Shown: positions 59,250 through 64,000 of the stretch, one piece after another
Numbering within the stretch: the stretch's first letter is position 1
Layout: every line of letters begins with the position of its first letter
Assembly: GCA_963923035.1 (NCBI GenBank)
Contig: CAWUKT010000024.1
Location: 1 to 64,000 of the forward strand
Source: CAWUKT01 sp963923035
GTDB taxonomy: Bacteria; Bacteroidota; Bacteroidia; J057; JADKCL01
Direction of reading: 5' to 3'
DNA: 64,000 nt
Made by a program: the position numbers and the translations under genes
The notes under the pieces: generated by a model
Told to the model about the DNA's origin: nothing
The model's database searches: none
Seen by the model: the letters and a program-made list of their open reading frames with translations, nothing else

Positions 59250-62200
59250 ATGTCCAGAAGGAGAGTATTTGCCGATAAGCAGGCCAAGAGCAAAGAGAAG
59301 CAGAATCCCACCCCTGACTTCTCAGGGCCCACTAAAATCATGGCCCCACCGCAGGCCTTGGGAGTTGATCCCAGCCCCGGACAAAAGACCGAAATGAAGG
59401 TCAAGAAAAAGTCCGGTCCGGATGGATCCAGTGAATTGATGGCTCCGGTCAAACTTCCCAGCGAGGAAGTCGATCAGGAATTGCTCAAAACTCCCCCTCC
59501 GGAAGGCGAAACCATCCCCCAACATTTCGAACAAGCAGTCACCGATTACGAAACCCATCTGGACCAGGGCGGTGATGCAACTTCCTTCAATGGATTTCAA
59601 AAGGCGGCTCAGGCCATTGGAGAGACCGACAAGCAGGGCGATCAGACCCTGGAAGACGGCGAATTGGGTTTAGAAAACGAAGAAGACACCGAAAAGGGCC
59701 CTAAAAACGAGGACGATGGCGCGGGCGATCAGGGGGGAGAAGATGGACAAGACGGCGGCACCGATGGCGAAGGAGGAGGAGAAGGAGGAACAGATGGTGG
59801 CGGAGACGGGGGAAATGGCGACCAAGGAAACAACAACAACACAAATACTGCTCCTACGACTCCTGGCACCAATGCCGGAGGCAACGGAGGCGGTGGCGGT
59901 GGCCAACAAGGCGGCGCCGGCGGAGGTGCACCTCAGTTGGCCCAGACTTCCGGTTCCTTCGGAGCGGGAACTGAGCCCCAGTTCTCCATCGTGAACCAGC
60001 CCGCCCTCGACCAATTGGGCGGTGTGGAAGTCGTCCACTCATCCGGCGACAACTCTCTCGTCGTGGGTACCTTCAGCATGGGAGGCGATACCGGTGGTGG
60101 TACCGTCCAAATGAAAGGTGGCCCCGGGGATGATAAAAAGAAAGACCCCAAAGCCGATCCGGTCCCTCAGGATGTGACCCAGGAGGCCATGGAACCGGAG
60201 CGGGAGAAGTGCAATGGCATCATCGAGGACTTCAAAACCAACGCCACCTCCGAGATCGAACAACTGAGCGATCTCAAAACGGACGTTTCCGTCACGTTGG
60301 AAATCGCCTCGACCAAGGCCAAAGGCTGGATCGATGGCTATATGGCCCGGGAAGAAGGCCTCATCATGGCCGCCTACATGCTGGCCCAGGGACAATTGCT
60401 GATGGAATTGACCTTGGCCAAAGGTGAAGCCCTCACCCTCAAGACCAACGCCGAAACAAAAGTCAATACCGAGGCCCAAAAGCAAATTCAGGCCATCGAA
60501 GAAGCCGCCAACAAGCAGTTTGCGGACCTGGAAGCCGCCGGCCCCAAAATCAATGCTGATGTCGCCAAGGCCCTGGCCGATGGCAAAGAAGGCATGAAGA
60601 AAGCGGCCACCGACAAAGGCAAGGCCGCTGAAGCCCACGCAGAAAGCCGCGCCAAGTCCTACGAAGCAGAATCTGTCCCGGACATGAGTTGGGGCGAGAA
60701 ACTGCGCTACGGACCTGGATATGAAAAGCGGAAGCGTGCTGCCCGTGCCGATGCAGCCCGTCAGACCGGAAAAGCCTATACCCAAGGCTTCATGGACAAG
60801 GCCAACGAAGAGGCCGCCGCCTTCAACGGCGCCGAAGCCGAAGTGGCCAAATTCGTCTCGGAAACCATCCAGAAGGCCAAGCAGGCCATCGAAGACCGCA
60901 AGACCAAGGACATTGAAGCCGTCAACCAGCGGAAGCAAGCCGCCCTTGATGCCATCCAGGCTTCCTACGACGGCAAGGTCCAAGCCATGCAGGCCGAACA
61001 CGACCGCGTCAACGGTCAGCTCACCACCAAGATGGGCGAGGACCAGGCGGAAGTGCGGCGAATTGGTGAAGAGAAAAAAGGAGCCATCGATACCGCGGTC
61101 ACGGATGCCAAAACCAAGTTGGAGCAAAGCATCCAAACTGCGATCGATCAGTTCACTGAAGGCGCCAATATGGCGGCCCAGGAAGCTGGCAATGCGCCGG
61201 TTCCGGATCCCGATTCCGTCCAGCAGGCCCTGGACGGCGCCCTCGACAAGATCAAATCTGGCATTACAGAGACCAAAGGTCAGCTGACCCAGGCCATGAC
61301 CACGACCGGTGCGTCCATCGAGCAGATGGGTACCGATACCGAGTCGGTCCTCTCCGCCATTACCAGCAACGCCCAAACGCAAGCCACCGGCCTCGTGGGC
61401 GAAGCCAAAGCCGAATTCCGTCGCTTGCTCGACGAGTTCCGCGATGTAGACATTGCCACCGCTTCTGATGCAGCGGTTACCGATATGGGCACCATCGCTA
61501 CCGATGGCGCCAAAGTGATCAACCAGTTGGGGACCGACACGGTCACCGGACTGAATACCATGGTCACCAATCTCCAAACCAAGATGGAGGAGAACGCCAC
61601 GGGATTGGCGAATGACTTCCAGAGCGAAATCGACAGCACACTGGACGGTAAGATCACCGAAGAAGCCGAGAAAGCGGCCGATTCGGTTCCGTCGATGTGG
61701 GCGGTGATCGTCAGCTGGGCGGTCAAAATCCTGGTGGCAATTGCCATTACCGCAGTATGTTGTGCGCTGATTGCTTCGGGTGCTGGCCTGCTGACCGTCA
61801 TCCTGGTCGGTGCCGTCATGGGAGCCGTCGGAGGCGCTGCAACCTATATGACCGACGTCGGTCTGGGAATGCAGGAATTCAGCTGGGGCGGATTGGGAAT
61901 GGCCGTAGGAACGGGGGCCCTGAGTGGCGCCATCACCGGTCTCGGTGCTGGAGCTGGAGCCGCCTTCACGAATGCCGCCTTTGGTGCGGGTGCCAAGCTG
62001 ACCATTGGGCAACAGGTAGCCAGTTATGTGGGTGAAACCGTCATCGGGACCACGATAGATACAGTCGGGGCGGGAATCATGAACATGGTCACCACCGGCA
62101 ATTACAGTCCGGGTGCCTTCATGCAGGGGGTGAGTGATTCGTGGAAAATGAACCTCGCGGGCAACGCCATTGGTGGCCTGATCGGTATGAAGCTGGCCCA

Positions 62201-64000
62201 ATCGCCGCGCTTCCAGCAGATGTTCACCAAGTTCCAGAACAGCTCCCCGATCCGCGGCATCATGGCCGCTGAGAACGCTGTCTTTGGACGTACGCTGAAC
62301 TTCGACGGGCCCAATGGTCTGGGCGGAGGATTCCGGAACAATGGTCCGGAAACCACGACGACCACTGCTCCCGAGACGACCACGACTTCCACCACGACTC
62401 CGACCAACAATACCACTCCGGAGACGACGGCCCCGCCCAAAACTCCGGAAACCACGACTCCGGAAACGACCGCTCCGCCCAAAACACCGGAGACGCGGAC
62501 CCCGGAAACCACCACGAAACCGCCGGAAACCCGGACTCCGGAGACGACCAAGCCGCCGGAAACAACTTCTCCCGAGACTTCCACCACGAAGCCACCGGAG
62601 ACCACCAATCCTGAGACGACCACCAAACCGGCCGAGTCCCGCACCGCCGAAACCGGTGCCCGGACGAACAATATTCCGGAAGGCAGTATGCGCGGCACCG
62701 AGCTCGCGGAGGAGATGGGCTATCCCAAGGCTCCCGAGGGCTACCACTGGGCCAATTACGACGGCAAACCGGTTATGCGCCGGAACCCCGGCAACGCCCA
62801 GTCCGGCGAATATCCGCAACTGCGGTACCAGCCCGATAGCGGCCGCTTCGAAGTGGTCGGAACCGGCACCGTCGTGGACGGCAGGTACATCAACGAATTC
62901 CTATCCGATTTCAAGGCTCCCCGCAATACGGGCGGCACGAACAATACCGGCAATGGCCTCGACGGCGACGGCTATCGCATTGAGGCAGAGGGCTTCACGG
63001 CCAATACCAAGAACATCGAAGACGTGGAGATCACGGCCGATGGCATCGAGGTGGTCAAGCAGCACTTGCGCCAGGAATACTTCACGAGCGGGACGAAGTC
63101 CGGCGAGTGGGACCACAACGAAATGATGATCCAGCGTTTGGAGCAAATCGCCCGCGGCGATTTGGAACCGACGCTCCAGGACAAGAACTTCTTCGCCCAC
63201 GAATACGGCGAGTCCTCCCTGATGCGTCAGTTCATGGACGAAGGCATGTCCATCGATGACGCCTACGCCAAGGCCCACGCCATCATCAGCAAGCAGTATG
63301 GTGTGACGGGCATGAATGAACGGAGTACGTTCTATACCCAAGAGGCCAACGATGCGTTCGACAGCCAGATCATGCGGGAGAACGACTTTGGCAGTAGTGG
63401 TGGCATCAATTCTGGTGGAATTAAATCAGGACCCGAGTTCCGGGTGATTCCCCGGAAGAAGTTTACCCAAGCCAGCAACGTTGAGCAAGCTGCCGATTTT
63501 GCCCGAAGATCATTCGGAGTGCAAAAAGTCGATTATTCCACTCTTGACGTAGAAGTCGCCAACATTGTGAACCAAAGATTGGCGCGCCTCTTCAGGGAAT
63601 ACCGTCTTGCCAACAGGATCAAATCCATCGTCCCGCATCCGAATCAAAATGCGTCCTCATTTATGAGTGTCTTCAAGGGAGAAGAGTTACGCATTGGTAG
63701 ACTTCAAACCATGCAGGGCGCCGAGCATGCCCTGAATGACCTTTCTACTGCGAATGGTCAGCAAATGTTCAACAACAGATTTGAAGGGACTGAATCATTG
63801 CTTTATGGCAACAATCCAACCCCGGAGCAAATGATTGGGCATACTACGACGCACGAATTTGGGCACTTTGTTCAGGGTGACCTTGAATTCAGGGCTGGAC
63901 AGGGTGATGCCAATGCCCAACAACTCCTAGATGAGTTCGACCAAATCTGGAGTGGCATGAGTCAAACCGAGCGGAATGCTATCGGTAATTATGCGCAGAG
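59250..64000 (+). CDS. Giant polymorphic-toxin/eCIS-cargo-like protein with zincin motif (3' end beyond the window)
   Basis: One open frame from the ATG at 59250 to the window edge, more than 1,583 codons with no stop. Domains by residue: 1-50, a basic and then Pro-rich lead (MSRRRVFADKQ...IMAPPQAL) like that of eCIS-associated DUF4157-type proteins; about 150-230, acidic/Gly-rich linker; about 310-820, charged Ala-rich coiled coil; about 815-1000, a hydrophobic Gly/Ala core (VIVSWAVKILVAIAITAV, GAVMGAVGGAA); about 1030-1135, Thr/Pro/Glu repeats built on PETTT, PETRT and PPET; then a YHWANYDGKPVMRRNPGNA segment of the kind that precedes toxin domains; and, at 1535-1539, HEFGH in a probable zincin domain. 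There is no signal peptide. An immunity gene could lie just past the edge. A toxin role is inference from architecture. Confidence 0.8.
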   Translation, partial: MSRRRVFADKQAKSKEKQNPTPDFSGPTKIMAPPQALGVDPSPGQKTEMKVKKKSGPDGSSELMAPVKLPSEEVDQELLKTPPPEGETIPQHFEQAVTDYETHLDQGGDATSFNGFQKAAQAIGETDKQGDQTLEDGELGLENEEDTEKGPKNEDDGAGDQGGEDGQDGGTDGEGGGEGGTDGGGDGGNGDQGNNNNTNTAPTTPGTNAGGNGGGGGGQQGGAGGGAPQLAQTSGSFGAGTEPQFSIVNQPALDQLGGVEVVHSSGDNSLVVGTFSMGGDTGGGTVQMKGGPGDDKKKDPKADPVPQDVTQEAMEPEREKCNGIIEDFKTNATSEIEQLSDLKTDVSVTLEIASTKAKGWIDGYMAREEGLIMAAYMLAQGQLLMELTLAKGEALTLKTNAETKVNTEAQKQIQAIEEAANKQFADLEAAGPKINADVAKALADGKEGMKKAATDKGKAAEAHAESRAKSYEAESVPDMSWGEKLRYGPGYEKRKRAARADAARQTGKAYTQGFMDKANEEAAAFNGAEAEVAKFVSETIQKAKQAIEDRKTKDIEAVNQRKQAALDAIQASYDGKVQAMQAEHDRVNGQLTTKMGEDQAEVRRIGEEKKGAIDTAVTDAKTKLEQSIQTAIDQFTEGANMAAQEAGNAPVPDPDSVQQALDGALDKIKSGITETKGQLTQAMTTTGASIEQMGTDTESVLSAITSNAQTQATGLVGEAKAEFRRLLDEFRDVDIATASDAAVTDMGTIATDGAKVINQLGTDTVTGLNTMVTNLQTKMEENATGLANDFQSEIDSTLDGKITEEAEKAADSVPSMWAVIVSWAVKILVAIAITAVCCALIASGAGLLTVILVGAVMGAVGGAATYMTDVGLGMQEFSWGGLGMAVGTGALSGAITGLGAGAGAAFTNAAFGAGAKLTIGQQVASYVGETVIGTTIDTVGAGIMNMVTTGNYSPGAFMQGVSDSWKMNLAGNAIGGLIGMKLAQSPRFQQMFTKFQNSSPIRGIMAAENAVFGRTLNFDGPNGLGGGFRNNGPETTTTTAPETTTTSTTTPTNNTTPETTAPPKTPETTTPETTAPPKTPETRTPETTTKPPETRTPETTKPPETTSPETSTTKPPETTNPETTTKPAESRTAETGARTNNIPEGSMRGTELAEEMGYPKAPEGYHWANYDGKPVMRRNPGNAQSGEYPQLRYQPDSGRFEVVGTGTVVDGRYINEFLSDFKAPRNTGGTNNTGNGLDGDGYRIEAEGFTANTKNIEDVEITADGIEVVKQHLRQEYFTSGTKSGEWDHNEMMIQRLEQIARGDLEPTLQDKNFFAHEYGESSLMRQFMDEGMSIDDAYAKAHAIISKQYGVTGMNERSTFYTQEANDAFDSQIMRENDFGSSGGINSGGIKSGPEFRVIPRKKFTQASNVEQAADFARRSFGVQKVDYSTLDVEVANIVNQRLARLFREYRLANRIKSIVPHPNQNASSFMSVFKGEELRIGRLQTMQGAEHALNDLSTANGQQMFNNRFEGTESLLYGNNPTPEQMIGHTTTHEFGHFVQGDLEFRAGQGDANAQQLLDEFDQIWSGMSQTERNAIGNYAQ

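Noticed and set aside
60039..62819. Minus-strand 926-codon frame opposite the giant ORF
   Set aside because: It reads as low-complexity Gly/Arg/His/Leu sequence, while the plus-strand frame is continuous and has coherent domains through the whole region.
62314..63126. Plus-strand Arg/Pro-rich 270-codon frame
   Set aside because: It is the shifted frame of the PET-repeat linker. The main frame continues without a stop, checked codon by codon up to the HEFGH motif.

Overview
The window looks like chromosome of a Bacteroidota species, most likely of the Saprospiria/Lewinella type. The support is: a gldH gliding lipoprotein gene next to ricT; four secreted proteins ending in type IX secretion (T9SS) C-terminal sorting domains; promoters of the Bacteroidota form TTG-N19/20-TAnnTTTG; and an almost complete lack of Shine-Dalgarno sequences. 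Base composition is moderately GC-rich. I found no rRNA, tRNA, CRISPR array or insertion sequence. The genus is inferred, not proven.

Layout. 1-3.1 kb: sucD, then a tandem pair of PAS-like/LuxR regulators, all on the minus strand. 3.2-4.2 kb: a HExxH protein whose N-terminus resembles cargo of contractile injection systems (eCIS). 4.3-13.6 kb: metG; pirin with MarR; glutathione peroxidase; a ComM/YifB ATPase; holB, ricT and gldH. 13.6-21.5 kb: murF, two T9SS surface proteins, a 3-hydroxyacyl-CoA dehydrogenase and pheS. 21.5-26.8 kb: two transporters, an unknown helix-hairpin-helix protein behind a structured leader, and a PBP4-type D,D-carboxypeptidase. 27-31 kb: secreted proteins, including a highly codon-biased T9SS adhesin-like protein. 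31.2-37.2 kb: a TlpA-like lipoprotein, a PhoB/PhoR-like two-component pair translationally coupled to a YgjP-like metallopeptidase and an RluA-type pseudouridine synthase, then purC and a STAS protein. 37.3-39.3 kb: TonB, a repeat-bearing gene-free stretch and ispF.

39.6-44.1 kb is a tight three-gene operon: a large coiled-coil AAA-type ATPase, a short MscS-like membrane protein and a CPA-type cation:proton antiporter. 44.1-58.7 kb is a long block on the minus strand, most of it tightly spaced. It runs from a membrane class III nucleotide cyclase and polyphosphate kinase 1, through an SdiA-regulated-like lipoprotein, a metallophosphoesterase-Omp85 fusion, an HD-PycTM fusion (Pycsar-effector-type membrane domain), a DUF6268-like beta-barrel and a polytopic membrane protein, to a LuxC-type reductase, a T9SS protein and an esterase. 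From 59.25 kb to the right edge runs one open reading frame of more than 1,583 codons. It has an acidic/Gly-rich N-terminal region, a long coiled coil, a hydrophobic Gly/Ala core, a Pro-Glu-Thr repeat linker and a C-terminal HEFGH zincin motif, which is the architecture of a polymorphic toxin or eCIS cargo.

The most unusual parts are this giant toxin-like protein together with the smaller HExxH protein at 3.25 kb, the ATPase/MscS-like/antiporter operon, and the co-directional nucleotide cyclase and HD-PycTM genes. Function calls rest on reading motifs by eye; no database search was run.
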